The translations under genes and the position numbers were made by a program. A stretch of DNA of 64,000 nucleotides from Candidatus Krumholzibacteriia bacterium (lineage in GTDB: Bacteria; Krumholzibacteriota; Krumholzibacteriia; LZORAL124-64-63), in NCBI GenBank assembly GCA_024763215.1, contig JANTFX010000001.1, positions 91,816 to 155,815 of the forward strand, in the 5' to 3' direction. Below, in pieces: positions 1-8,201 of the stretch. Numbering within the stretch: position 1 is the first letter of the stretch; every line of letters starts with the position of its first letter. The notes beneath the pieces are model-generated. The model was not told the DNA's origin. It searched no databases and saw only the letters and a list, made by a program, of their open reading frames with translations.

Positions 1-2
1 CG

Positions 3-2006
3 GCGCACAAGGCGGTGGACCTGGAAGAGGCCGACGGTATCCAGGATCTGGATGCGGCCATCCCTTCCGAATTCGGTTTCGGCGGTGACGACGACTCGTT
101 CCGGGGCGAGGGGAACCATGAGTTCGGCCCCTTCACCAGGCCCGCGACCGTCACCGCTTCCGGAGCCTACACGGGCATCGTCCTGAAGGATTTCAGCGAT
201 GTGGTCGCCGACTCCCAGGGGTATGTCCTGGCCGTGGACGGCGCCGATACCACCTGGGGGATCGCCTACGCTCCGGTGGTGGGGTTCTCGGTCGAGACCC
301 TGGAAGAGCGCGCCGCAGGCCCGGTCCTGTCCGCCAGTTTGACCCTGCCGGCGGGTGTGGATCTGCGCGGCAGCGACGTGCTGGTGGGAGACCTGGATGG
401 CGGGGGCACTTCAGATGAGATCATCCTGGCCGATCACCGGGGCGAGGTGTTCGTTCTGGACGGTCAGTTGCATGAATATCTGGACGCCGACGGGGATCCT
501 GATACGGTGCTGCCCCTGGTGTCGGCGACCCGGGATTCCTTGCCGGTGGCCTGGAACCTGCCGCCGGCTCTGGGCGACCTGGACGGTGACGCCCGTCCGG
601 AGATCATCCTGACGGGGCCCCGCGGGCTCTATGCCTTCCACGGGGACGGCACGCCGGTTGTGGCCGGCACCGCCGGTTACGGCCTGGTTGCGGATCTGGC
701 GGCGTGCGCCTTGCCACCGGTGCTGGCGCCCCTGGCGGCCGGGGTCCAGACGCAAGGGGAGGGTGTCCCGGTGGGAGCCTTCGTCGTGACCTCCAGTTCG
801 GATCACGCCCTGTTCCGCGGCTTCGCCCTGGACCAGCCGGATTACTTCGGCAGCGTGGACCTGGGGCCGGGGTTCGTGACCGCGCCGCCGGTGCTGGCCT
901 TCGACCGCTGGTTCCTCATGACACGGCGCGATACCCTGAGCGGGGAATCCTTCCTGGATATCGTCAATCATATCCCGCTCGGCTCGGATCAGGCGCTGGT
1001 CCATGCGGAATATCCTTTGGGCGTGGATCCCGGATCCCTGTCCGTGAGCTACGGCCTGGCCGAAGACGATCTGCACGGGCATCAGCGGCGATATGTGCTT
1101 GTGCCGGGAAGAGACGGGTCAGGCGTGACGCTTTTCTTCGACCAGGACATGATGCCGGTCGGGGATCCGCTGTCGTGGAGCGGAGGCGTCACGGTATCCT
1201 CGGCCCTGGCGCCCGGAGGCGCCTTCGTGGGCGAGGACCTCCTGGGCCGGATCGGGCAGAACGGGGACTGGTTGGACGGTTGGCCCGTCCGGGTCCCGGA
1301 CCGGAGGGCGGCCCCGGTTCTCGGCGGCCCCGTGGTCGCGAGGCTGGCCGGCTTCGATTCGCCCTCGCCGCAGATGATCTTCCCTTTGCGCGACGGGCGC
1401 CTGTTCGGAATCGCCGCCCGGGGGGAGACGGTTCCCGGTTGGCCCTTGTCCGGCCCGGCCGCCTGTGCGGGCACGCCGGCTCTGGGCGATGTGCGGGGCG
1501 GCTCCCGCCTGGACCTGGTGGCTGTCGGGACCTTCGACCGCATCAACGGGTTTGCCGGCGGCACCGAGGACCTGTCCGGGGAGCCGGTCAGCACGGTCAT
1601 GGTCTGGGAGGACGTGGCCGAGGCCCGCGCCGCCTGGCCCATGCGGGGGGGCGGCATCTGGCGCAACGGCGGCTACGATGTCCGGAGCTGGATCGCGCTG
1701 CCGCCGGCGGTCGCCGGTGGGGGCCTGATCAGCGGGAGCCATGTCTGCTACCCCAACCCCCTGCGGGAAGGGCCGCTGTTCGTGCGGGGAACGGCAAGGG
1801 CTGCGGGGCGCGCCCGGGCGTTCATTTACAATCTCGAAGGGGAGCAGGTGACGGCCACCGCCTGGCGGGACATCGCCGCCGGCGATCCTTTCACCCTGGA
1901 AGTTCCCCTGGATGATGCGGTGACGGGGATGTATATCTGCCGTCTGGTCGTCGCCGCGGGGGGCGAAACCGACCATAGCGTCGTATCCTTTACCATCGTG
2001 AGGTAG
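3..2006 (+). CDS. Secreted FG-GAP/VCBS-like surface protein with FlgD/T9SS-like C-terminal region; 5' truncated by window edge
   Basis: Frame is open to the window start; repeated GDLDGD / LGDVRGG motifs; C-terminus SHVCYPNPLREGPLFVRG...GMYICRLVVAAGGETDHSVVSFTIVR resembles sorting/FlgD_ig domains. Confidence 0.75.
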   Translation, partial: AHKAVDLEEADGIQDLDAAIPSEFGFGGDDDSFRGEGNHEFGPFTRPATVTASGAYTGIVLKDFSDVVADSQGYVLAVDGADTTWGIAYAPVVGFSVETLEERAAGPVLSASLTLPAGVDLRGSDVLVGDLDGGGTSDEIILADHRGEVFVLDGQLHEYLDADGDPDTVLPLVSATRDSLPVAWNLPPALGDLDGDARPEIILTGPRGLYAFHGDGTPVVAGTAGYGLVADLAACALPPVLAPLAAGVQTQGEGVPVGAFVVTSSSDHALFRGFALDQPDYFGSVDLGPGFVTAPPVLAFDRWFLMTRRDTLSGESFLDIVNHIPLGSDQALVHAEYPLGVDPGSLSVSYGLAEDDLHGHQRRYVLVPGRDGSGVTLFFDQDMMPVGDPLSWSGGVTVSSALAPGGAFVGEDLLGRIGQNGDWLDGWPVRVPDRRAAPVLGGPVVARLAGFDSPSPQMIFPLRDGRLFGIAARGETVPGWPLSGPAACAGTPALGDVRGGSRLDLVAVGTFDRINGFAGGTEDLSGEPVSTVMVWEDVAEARAAWPMRGGGIWRNGGYDVRSWIALPPAVAGGGLISGSHVCYPNPLREGPLFVRGTARAAGRARAFIYNLEGEQVTATAWRDIAAGDPFTLEVPLDDAVTGMYICRLVVAAGGETDHSVVSFTIVR

Positions 2007-2044
2007 AACCGCGTACCCGTGAGGCACGCAAGGAAAGGGATCCC

Positions 2045-2983
2045 ATGAAGCGCATTCGGTTGTCGGCCTGCCTGTTGCCGGTCCTGGTCACGTTCCTGGT
2101 CGTTGCCCCTTTGCCAGTTGTCGCCGGCAATCCGGGGGATGCCGCCCTGCTTTCCCTGCGCATGGGCGTGGGGGCGCGGGAGGCCGGCATGGGGGAGACG
2201 GGCGTGGCTTCGAGCACGGGCGGCACGGCCTTGTTCTGGAATCCCGCCAACAACGTCTTCGCCGACTTCCAGACGGAGCTGATCCTGCAGCACAACCGCT
2301 ACCTGGGGCTATTCAACCACGAGGCCGCCGCGGTGGCCCACAGGGTGGGCCGCGGGGTGCTGGGCGTGACGTTCATGGGTTTCTATTCCGATGAGATCGA
2401 CCGCCATACCCTGGACGCGGGCGTCAACGTGTTCGAGGGGACCTTCAAACCCTACGACGTGGCCTTCGGCCTATCCTACGCGCATCCGCTGGGCGATCGT
2501 TTCGCGGTGGGTGCCGGCGTCAAGATGATCTACGAGAAAATCGATTTCTACTCCGATACGGGTGTGGCCTTCGACCTCTTCATCACCCACCAGGCCATGA
2601 TCGAGGGGTTGGTCTTCGGCGCCTCGGCCACCAACATCGGGGGGCAGATGAACCTCCGGGACCAGCCGTTCGATCTGCCCACGGCCGTGAGGCTGGGAGC
2701 GGCCTACACTCCGGTCAGCGAGTTCCTGCAGGGGAAGCTCACCTTGACGGCCGAAGCGCTGCTGCCCCAGGACACCACCGAGAAGGCCCATCTGGGTGCC
2801 GAGTACCGTCTGATCAAGGAACTGGCCCTGCGCTTCGGGACCCGGATCAACTACGATACCCAGGGCATCACCGCCGGCGCGGGCTTCGTGGCGGGCAACC
2901 TCAGGCTGGACTACGCCTACGAGGACATGACCGAAGAGGGCTTCGACGACGGCAACAAGATTTCCCTGGGGATGACCTGGTAA
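2045..2983 (+). CDS. PorV/PorQ (UPF0164)-like outer membrane beta-barrel protein
   Basis: Signal peptide then LRMGVGAREAGMGETGVASSTGGTALFWNPAN, typical of the family; C-terminal aromatic ISLGMTW. Confidence 0.8.
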   Translation: MKRIRLSACLLPVLVTFLVVAPLPVVAGNPGDAALLSLRMGVGAREAGMGETGVASSTGGTALFWNPANNVFADFQTELILQHNRYLGLFNHEAAAVAHRVGRGVLGVTFMGFYSDEIDRHTLDAGVNVFEGTFKPYDVAFGLSYAHPLGDRFAVGAGVKMIYEKIDFYSDTGVAFDLFITHQAMIEGLVFGASATNIGGQMNLRDQPFDLPTAVRLGAAYTPVSEFLQGKLTLTAEALLPQDTTEKAHLGAEYRLIKELALRFGTRINYDTQGITAGAGFVAGNLRLDYAYEDMTEEGFDDGNKISLGMTW

Positions 2984-2991
2984 ATCGTTGC

Positions 2992-3747
2992 TCAGAGTTC
3001 GGGAGGCGGGTCGCGGTCGAAATCCTGCAGGACGAGCTCGCCGTCCCGGATCAGTCCGTATTCCAGCCGGTCGAACCAACCCGCCGGAGCGCACAGGGTG
3101 CGGCCGCCCACGGTGACCTCGAAGTTGTGGTGGACGTGGCCCATGACCATCAGGTTCCAGTCCCCGCCATCATGCCCGGCCAGCCAGGCCGCGGCCTTGT
3201 CCTCGATCTCCCTGCCCTCGTCGCGGCTGGCGTTCCTGCTCTTCCCGCTGAGCCAGGTGCTGATGGCGAACAGGATCTCCGGATGCAGCGATTTGGCCAG
3301 GGCGATCCCGGCCGTGGTCCTGACGATGGCCCTGAACGTGCTGTAAAGCCAATCGTGGCTGAGCAGGCCGTCCCCGTGCTCGAAACGGACCCGCAGGCCG
3401 CCCAGCTCGAGTTGCACGGGGCCGCCGTCCGGCTCGCTGCCGTAGCGCTCGTGGAAGTACCGGGAAGCCCATATGTCATGGTTGCCGCCTATGAAGTGGA
3501 TCTTCACCCCGGCCCGGCATACCTCGTCCAGGCCCTGGAGCAGGGCGTCGTAACCGTCCAGGCGGAAATGGGGATAATCGAACCAGAAATCGAAGATGTC
3601 GCCCAGCAGCACCAGGTGATCCGCCTGCCGCGCGATGGCCAGCAGATCCAGGAAGCGCTCCACGCGCCTCATCTCGGCCGGGTCGGGTTGCACATGGAAG
3701 TGGGCGTCGGCTATAATGATGGCCGTGGGTTGTCGTTTGTTGTCCAT
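2992..3747 (-). CDS. UDP-2,3-diacylglucosamine diphosphatase LpxH-like metallophosphoesterase
   Basis: Calcineurin-like motifs ADAHFH, GDIFDFWFDYP, GGNHD, GHVHH; convergent to the upstream gene with an 8-bp gap. Confidence 0.75.
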   Translation of the reverse strand: MDNKRQPTAIIIADAHFHVQPDPAEMRRVERFLDLLAIARQADHLVLLGDIFDFWFDYPHFRLDGYDALLQGLDEVCRAGVKIHFIGGNHDIWASRYFHERYGSEPDGGPVQLELGGLRVRFEHGDGLLSHDWLYSTFRAIVRTTAGIALAKSLHPEILFAISTWLSGKSRNASRDEGREIEDKAAAWLAGHDGGDWNLMVMGHVHHNFEVTVGGRTLCAPAGWFDRLEYGLIRDGELVLQDFDRDPPPEL

Positions 3748-3820
3748 GGGGTTTCATTGTAAGCCTGAAACCGGGACTGGCAACGGTAATTTCCTCTTGT
3801 CGGGATCAAGGAGGCCGCTG

Positions 3821-4288
3821 ATGACCATGTGGGAAGACGTCAAGAAGAACCTGATGGAATGGTACTCCGTCACCTCGGACAAGACGGTGGAGGTGGCCAA
3901 GGTCACCTCGTTGCGCTACGACAAGTTCGGGATCAGCCGGGATATCGAGCGGCAGTTCAGCGAGCTGGGCAACCTGGTCTACACGGCCCTCAAGGAAGGG
4001 CGCGGGGATGTCCTCGACGACCCCCGGGTCGCGGCTCTGGTGTCCAAGCTGGACGGCCTGGAGCAGGAGCTCAAGGCCAAGGAGGAACAGATCGAGAAGA
4101 TCCGGGGCGAGCACCGCGCCAGGCAGCACAAGGAACCTGCCGCCACGGTGGACCAGGCGGTGGTGGCCCAGCCGGCCACCGCGGCGCCCGATCCCCAGGA
4201 CAGGGTCCAGGAACCTGCCGCAGGGGTGGGGAACCAGGACCCTGCCGCCGCCTCCGAGCCCCGGAATGCCGACCAGATGGATCTGTAA
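3821..4288 (+). CDS. Small coiled-coil protein of unknown function with Ala/Pro/Glu-rich repetitive tail
   Basis: ATG with AGGAGG-like SD (aaggagg); MTMWEDVKKNLMEWYSVTSDKTVEVAKVTSLRYDKFGISRDIERQFSELGNLVY. Confidence 0.65.
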   Translation: MTMWEDVKKNLMEWYSVTSDKTVEVAKVTSLRYDKFGISRDIERQFSELGNLVYTALKEGRGDVLDDPRVAALVSKLDGLEQELKAKEEQIEKIRGEHRARQHKEPAATVDQAVVAQPATAAPDPQDRVQEPAAGVGNQDPAAASEPRNADQMDL

Positions 4289-4295
4289 ATCCTGG

Positions 4296-4324
4296 TTGAC
4301 AGGTTCCGGGCTTGTTGGTAGGAT
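4296..4324 (+). promoter_or_regulatory. Sigma70-type promoter upstream of the htrA-like gene
   Basis: TTGACA (4296-4301), 17-bp spacer, TAGGAT (4319-4324). Confidence 0.65.
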
Positions 4325-4384
4325 GTGATTGAGTTTCCTGTCGGATCGGGATTTCCGCCCCACGGAGGTTCCGGTTCCAGTCGC

Positions 4385-4418
4385 CCTTCACCTGTGATGG
4401 ACTTTTGAGAGGTGAAGG
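4385..4418 (+). promoter_or_regulatory. Leader hairpin sequestering the htrA Shine-Dalgarno (candidate RNA thermometer)
   Basis: CCTTCACCT (4385-4393) is a perfect reverse complement of AGGTGAAGG (4410-4418); SD GAGGTG lies directly upstream of ATG 4421. Confidence 0.45.
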
Positions 4419-4420
4419 TG

Positions 4421-5923
4421 ATGCGGCGGTATATATCAAAAACGGGCGCTGCCTGGAGTTCGCTTGGCCGAGATAGAGCCTCGGCCGTGAGCTCATGCAC
4501 GCTCGTTTTGCTGTGTCTGGCCCCCCTTCTCCTGCTTCCTGCCCCCTCCGTATGCGCCGGGGATGGCCCCACCGCTTCCTCTCCCTTCGTCACCGCGGCC
4601 CGCCTTGTGCGCCCTGCGGTGGTCAACATCCGCTGCACCAGGTCGGTGACCGATGAGGGTGTCGGCACCGGGCCCCTGCAGGAGATGTTCCGCAGGTTCT
4701 TCCCCGAGGAAGAAGGCAAGGGCGGCAAGTTCGAGATGCCGAGCACCGGTTCGGGTTTCGTCATCGATCCTGACGGTTACATCATGACCAACTACCACGT
4801 GATCGCCGAGGCCGAGGCGGTGTTCGTGCGCTTCAGCGGCGAGCAGCGGGAATACGCCGGCGAACTGGTGGGGGCAGACCCCAACACGGACCTGGCCCTG
4901 CTGAAGATCGACGCCGGGGGCCGCGCCCTGCCGGCCCTGGAGTTCGGGGATTCGGACGCCCTGGAGGTGGGGGACTGGGCCATCGCCGTGGGCAACCCGT
5001 TCGGCACCCTGGAGAGCACGCTGACCGTGGGCGTGATCAGCGCCAAGGGTAGGGGCGATCTGGTGATCGGCGGCATGACCCCGCGCTACCAGGATTTCAT
5101 CCAGACCGACGCTTCCATCAACTTCGGCAACAGCGGCGGCCCCCTGGTGGATGTCCGGGGCCGGGTCATGGGGGTCAACACCGCCATCAACAAGGAAGGG
5201 CGCGGCATCGGTTTCGCGGTGCCCAGCATCCTGGTGCAAGGCATCTACCGGCAACTCCGTGATCACGGCAAGGTGGTCAGGGGGTACCTGGGCATCATGA
5301 CCGAGGATGCGCCGGCCGAATCAGGGCAGCCGGCAGATGACGTCCAGGTGGGCGGGGCCCGGATCCTGTCGGTGGTCCCGGACGGCCCGGGGCAGGCCGC
5401 GGGCCTGCAGCCCGGCGATATCGTGACCTCGTTCGGTGGGACCCAGGTCTCATCACGCCGGCAGCTCCAGTTCCTGATCGCCGGCGCCAGGCCGGGCCAA
5501 CCGGTTCCCGTGACCGTACGCAGGGCCGGAGCGGACCTGGATCTCCAGGTGACTCCGGTCCCGTGGCAGGATGAAGCCTCGGACAGGGGGATCGCGGCCG
5601 AGCCCTGGCTGGGGCTGGAGGTTGCGGCGCTGGACGGGGCCGACCCCCGGGTCATGCGCCTGCGGCAGACCCTGGGCATCACCGCCACCGACGGCGTGAT
5701 CGCCCTCGAGGTGCGGGAGGATTCCCCGGCCATGGCCGCGGGCATCAGGCCCGGCGACGTCCTGGTCTCCATCAACGGCAGGGAGATCCCGGACATGGCG
5801 GCCTACGGCCAGGTCCGCGACCTGCTGCTGCACAGTACCGACCCGGTGACCTTCCTGGTCAGAACCGGGTCGGCTGAAAATTATGTTTCCGTTCTGCCGC
5901 GCCCCGTGGGCGTGGAGAACTGA
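4421..5923 (+). CDS. DegP/HtrA-family periplasmic serine protease with PDZ domains
   Basis: Signal peptide; catalytic motifs NYHVI, NTDLALLKI, NFGNSGGPL; two PDZ-like regions. Confidence 0.92.
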   Translation: MRRYISKTGAAWSSLGRDRASAVSSCTLVLLCLAPLLLLPAPSVCAGDGPTASSPFVTAARLVRPAVVNIRCTRSVTDEGVGTGPLQEMFRRFFPEEEGKGGKFEMPSTGSGFVIDPDGYIMTNYHVIAEAEAVFVRFSGEQREYAGELVGADPNTDLALLKIDAGGRALPALEFGDSDALEVGDWAIAVGNPFGTLESTLTVGVISAKGRGDLVIGGMTPRYQDFIQTDASINFGNSGGPLVDVRGRVMGVNTAINKEGRGIGFAVPSILVQGIYRQLRDHGKVVRGYLGIMTEDAPAESGQPADDVQVGGARILSVVPDGPGQAAGLQPGDIVTSFGGTQVSSRRQLQFLIAGARPGQPVPVTVRRAGADLDLQVTPVPWQDEASDRGIAAEPWLGLEVAALDGADPRVMRLRQTLGITATDGVIALEVREDSPAMAAGIRPGDVLVSINGREIPDMAAYGQVRDLLLHSTDPVTFLVRTGSAENYVSVLPRPVGVEN

Positions 5924-5928
5924 AAGGA

Positions 5929-6031
5929 GCCGGGCGGCATAGCCGTCCCGGCCTCTGGTGTTCCTGCCGGCTCGCCCCGGCTCTGGACGCCGGCCCGGTT
6001 CGCCGGGCATCCGCTCCCTCTTGAGGAGCGG
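5929..6031 (+). promoter_or_regulatory. Structured 5' leader of the sigma factor gene: three successive hairpins
   Basis: GCCGGGCGGC-ATA-GCCGTCCCGGC (5929-5952, one bulge); GCCCGG-TTCG-CCGGGC (5993-6008); CCGCTCC-CTCTTGA-GGAGCGG (6011-6031). Confidence 0.4.
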
Positions 6032-6060
6032 GAAACCCCACGCTGCCAGGGAGGAATCCT

Positions 6061-6912
6061 ATGGCCGGCAAAAGGCAGTTTCTGCCAGCGATGCACGAGA
6101 AGGGCCTGGAGGTCTATTTCCGTGACATCAACCGTTATGACCTGCTGACCCGTGAGCAGGAGGTCGAGCTTGCGCGCCGGATCAAGGCCGGCGACGACGA
6201 GGCCCTGCAGTGCCTGGTCCGTGCCAACCTGCGCTTCGTGGTCTCGGTGGCCAAGCGTTACATCAACCAGGGTCTGATGCTCTCGGACCTGATCAACGAG
6301 GGCAACCTCGGCCTGCTGAAGGCCGCCCGGCGCTTCGATGAGGAGCGGGGCTACCGATTCATCTCCTACGCGGTTTGGTGGATCCGGCAGTCGATCATGC
6401 AGTCCCTGCTGGACAAGTCCCGCACCATCCGGTTGCCCCAGAACCAGACCGCCCTGTTGATCAAGATCAACCGGACGCGGTCTGTCCTGCAGAACGAGGG
6501 CATCCCCACCCCTGATCCGGCCCAGATCGCCGAGCGGCTGGACCTGGACGAGGCCGATGTCCTGCACGCCCTGCGTTCGGACCGCACCCAGCTGGGCCTG
6601 GATGAGACCGGCGGCCAGGGGGACCGGCCCTTGGCCGAAATCCTGCCGGACGACCGGCAGGCGGCCCCGGACGTGGCCGTCCTGGAGCGGGGGCTGCGTG
6701 AGGACGTGCGCAAGAGCCTGGCGGCCCTGACGGAAAGGGAACGCAAAATCATCATCATGTACTTCGGCTTGAGCTATGAGGATGCCCAGACCCTCCAGGT
6801 CATCGGGGAGCGCATGGGCCTGACCCGGGAGCGGATCCGGCAGATCAAGGAGAAGGCGTTGGCCAAGCTGCGGCACGCGGGCCTGCGCGAGATCCTGATC
6901 GATTATTACTAG
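6061..6912 (+). CDS. rpoD: RNA polymerase sigma-70 factor, primary-type (RpoD/SigA-like, no long region 1.1)
   Basis: SDLINEGNLGLLKAARRFDEERGYRFISYAVWWIRQSI (region 2) and LTRERIRQIKEKALAKLR (region 4.2). Confidence 0.85.
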   Translation: MAGKRQFLPAMHEKGLEVYFRDINRYDLLTREQEVELARRIKAGDDEALQCLVRANLRFVVSVAKRYINQGLMLSDLINEGNLGLLKAARRFDEERGYRFISYAVWWIRQSIMQSLLDKSRTIRLPQNQTALLIKINRTRSVLQNEGIPTPDPAQIAERLDLDEADVLHALRSDRTQLGLDETGGQGDRPLAEILPDDRQAAPDVAVLERGLREDVRKSLAALTERERKIIIMYFGLSYEDAQTLQVIGERMGLTRERIRQIKEKALAKLRHAGLREILIDYY

Positions 6913-7009
6913 CGGCATGGCCCGCCTCTTGCTCATGTCCTGGGCAGGAGGGGGACCGGTGCCGGTGCCTCACGCCCGGGTCCGGCAAGGGGCCGGTCTG
7001 CGATGACGG

Positions 7010-7038
7010 TTGACAGCCTGCCGGTCCGGGGCCAGATT
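7010..7038 (+). promoter_or_regulatory. Putative sigma70 promoter for the M23 peptidase gene
   Basis: TTGACA (7010-7015), 17-bp spacer, CAGATT (7033-7038). Confidence 0.4.
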
Positions 7039-7040
7039 TG

Positions 7041-7081
7041 TCCCCGTGCACAGCATCTTGTCCCTGGTGCGGGGATTTTTT
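7041..7081 (+). terminator. Rho-independent terminator after the sigma factor gene
   Basis: TCCCCGTGC ... GGTGCGGGGA stem (with wobbles) followed by TTTTTT. Confidence 0.6.
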
Positions 7082-7107
7082 CCAGGAGAGGTTCGTCGGC
7101 CTGATCC

Positions 7108-8034
7108 ATGAAGTTCAAGAAAAGTTATACCTTCATCTACATGCCCGATGATGACGCGCCCAGCCGCGCCTTCAAGGTTCCGCGCTGGGCCCTGCTCGGT
7201 GTGCTGGGGCTGGTGTGCCTGGGTTGCGTCCTGATCGTGATGACCGGCCTGGGGCTGCGCAGCGGCGCCTACTGGTGGCCGGGCGGGGGGCCGCTCGCCC
7301 GCAGGAACGTCACCCTGGAGCAGACCCTGGCCCAGCTCGAGAACAAGGTGGAAGACCTGAGGGACCAGGTGGCGGTGGTGCGCGGGCTGCAGGACCGGGT
7401 CGCGGCCGCCCTCGATCTGCCCCCCATGGACGATGAGACCTTTGCCGCGGGCATCGGCGGGAGACAGCAGTTTTCGGTGGCCGGGGCCGGACCCGAGGCC
7501 ATGGTCGGGCAGCAGGGCGTTGCCGGTCAGGACCTGGACAAGATGCTGCGCCAGGTCCGGATCCAGAAGCAGGGCTACCTGGCCATGATCGATTCGTTGG
7601 AGACCCGGCAGAACATCAGGGACCATATTCCTTCGGTCGCCCCCGCGGATATCGGCTGGATCAGTTCCCGGTTCGGATTCCGCAAGGATCCCTTCACCGG
7701 GCGGCAGACCTTCCACAAGGGCCTGGATTTCGTCGTTCCGGTGGGGACGCCCGTGCACGCCACCGCCGACGGCACGGTGGCCGCGGTCCAGCAGCAACGC
7801 GGGTATGGACGGGTGGTCAAGATCGACCACGGCAACGGCCTGATGACCGTTTACGCCCATCTGGACAAGGCCCTGGTGCGCAAGGGGGACCATGTGAAGC
7901 GCTGGGACACGATCGCCCTGTCCGGGAATACCGGACGTTCCTCGGCCCCGCATGTCCATTACGAGGTTCGCCAGGACGGCCGGCCCGTCAACCCCGCAGC
8001 CTATGTCCTGGACCGCGGTTCCCCGCGTAGCTGA
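7108..8034 (+). CDS. M23 family metallopeptidase (LytM domain), membrane anchored
   Basis: N-terminal TM segment, coiled coil, then SRFGFRKDPFTGRQTFHKGLDFVVPVGTPVHATADGTV...GHVHYEVR-type motifs (SAPHVHYEVRQDG). Confidence 0.9.
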   Translation: MKFKKSYTFIYMPDDDAPSRAFKVPRWALLGVLGLVCLGCVLIVMTGLGLRSGAYWWPGGGPLARRNVTLEQTLAQLENKVEDLRDQVAVVRGLQDRVAAALDLPPMDDETFAAGIGGRQQFSVAGAGPEAMVGQQGVAGQDLDKMLRQVRIQKQGYLAMIDSLETRQNIRDHIPSVAPADIGWISSRFGFRKDPFTGRQTFHKGLDFVVPVGTPVHATADGTVAAVQQQRGYGRVVKIDHGNGLMTVYAHLDKALVRKGDHVKRWDTIALSGNTGRSSAPHVHYEVRQDGRPVNPAAYVLDRGSPRS

Positions 8035-8057
8035 CCTGATCCGGACCGCCTTTGCCG

Positions 8058-8087
8058 GTGACAATAACCGCGGGCATGTGTTAGCTT
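8058..8087 (+). promoter_or_regulatory. Weak candidate promoter upstream of the YbbR-like gene
   Basis: GTGACA-N18-TAGCTT. Confidence 0.3.
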
Positions 8088-8201
8088 CCCTTCGTGCTAT
8101 TGGATTCCCGCGGCGGCCGGCCGGTGCCGCCGCCGGTCGGATGGGTTTGTTCCCCCCGGTCCTGCATGCAGGGGGCGTCGTCCTTGTTTCTCGGGAGTAT
8201 C

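Noticed and set aside
411-1082. Long antisense ORFs on the minus strand, here and throughout (e.g. 14095-16545, 24891-27698, 31846-34593)
   Set aside because: They mirror strongly coding + strand genes in a GC-rich genome, show low-complexity G/H/Q/R-rich translations and no domains; typical spurious shadow ORFs
704-1915. Overlapping same-strand +1/+2 frame ORFs (also 37935-39113, 61171-62274, 21009-22097)
   Set aside because: Arg/Gly/Pro-rich shadow frames of clearly identified genes
8110-8133. GCGGCGGC/GCCGCCGC hairpin as a terminator after the M23 gene
   Set aside because: No T-run follows; may be incidental in GC-rich sequence
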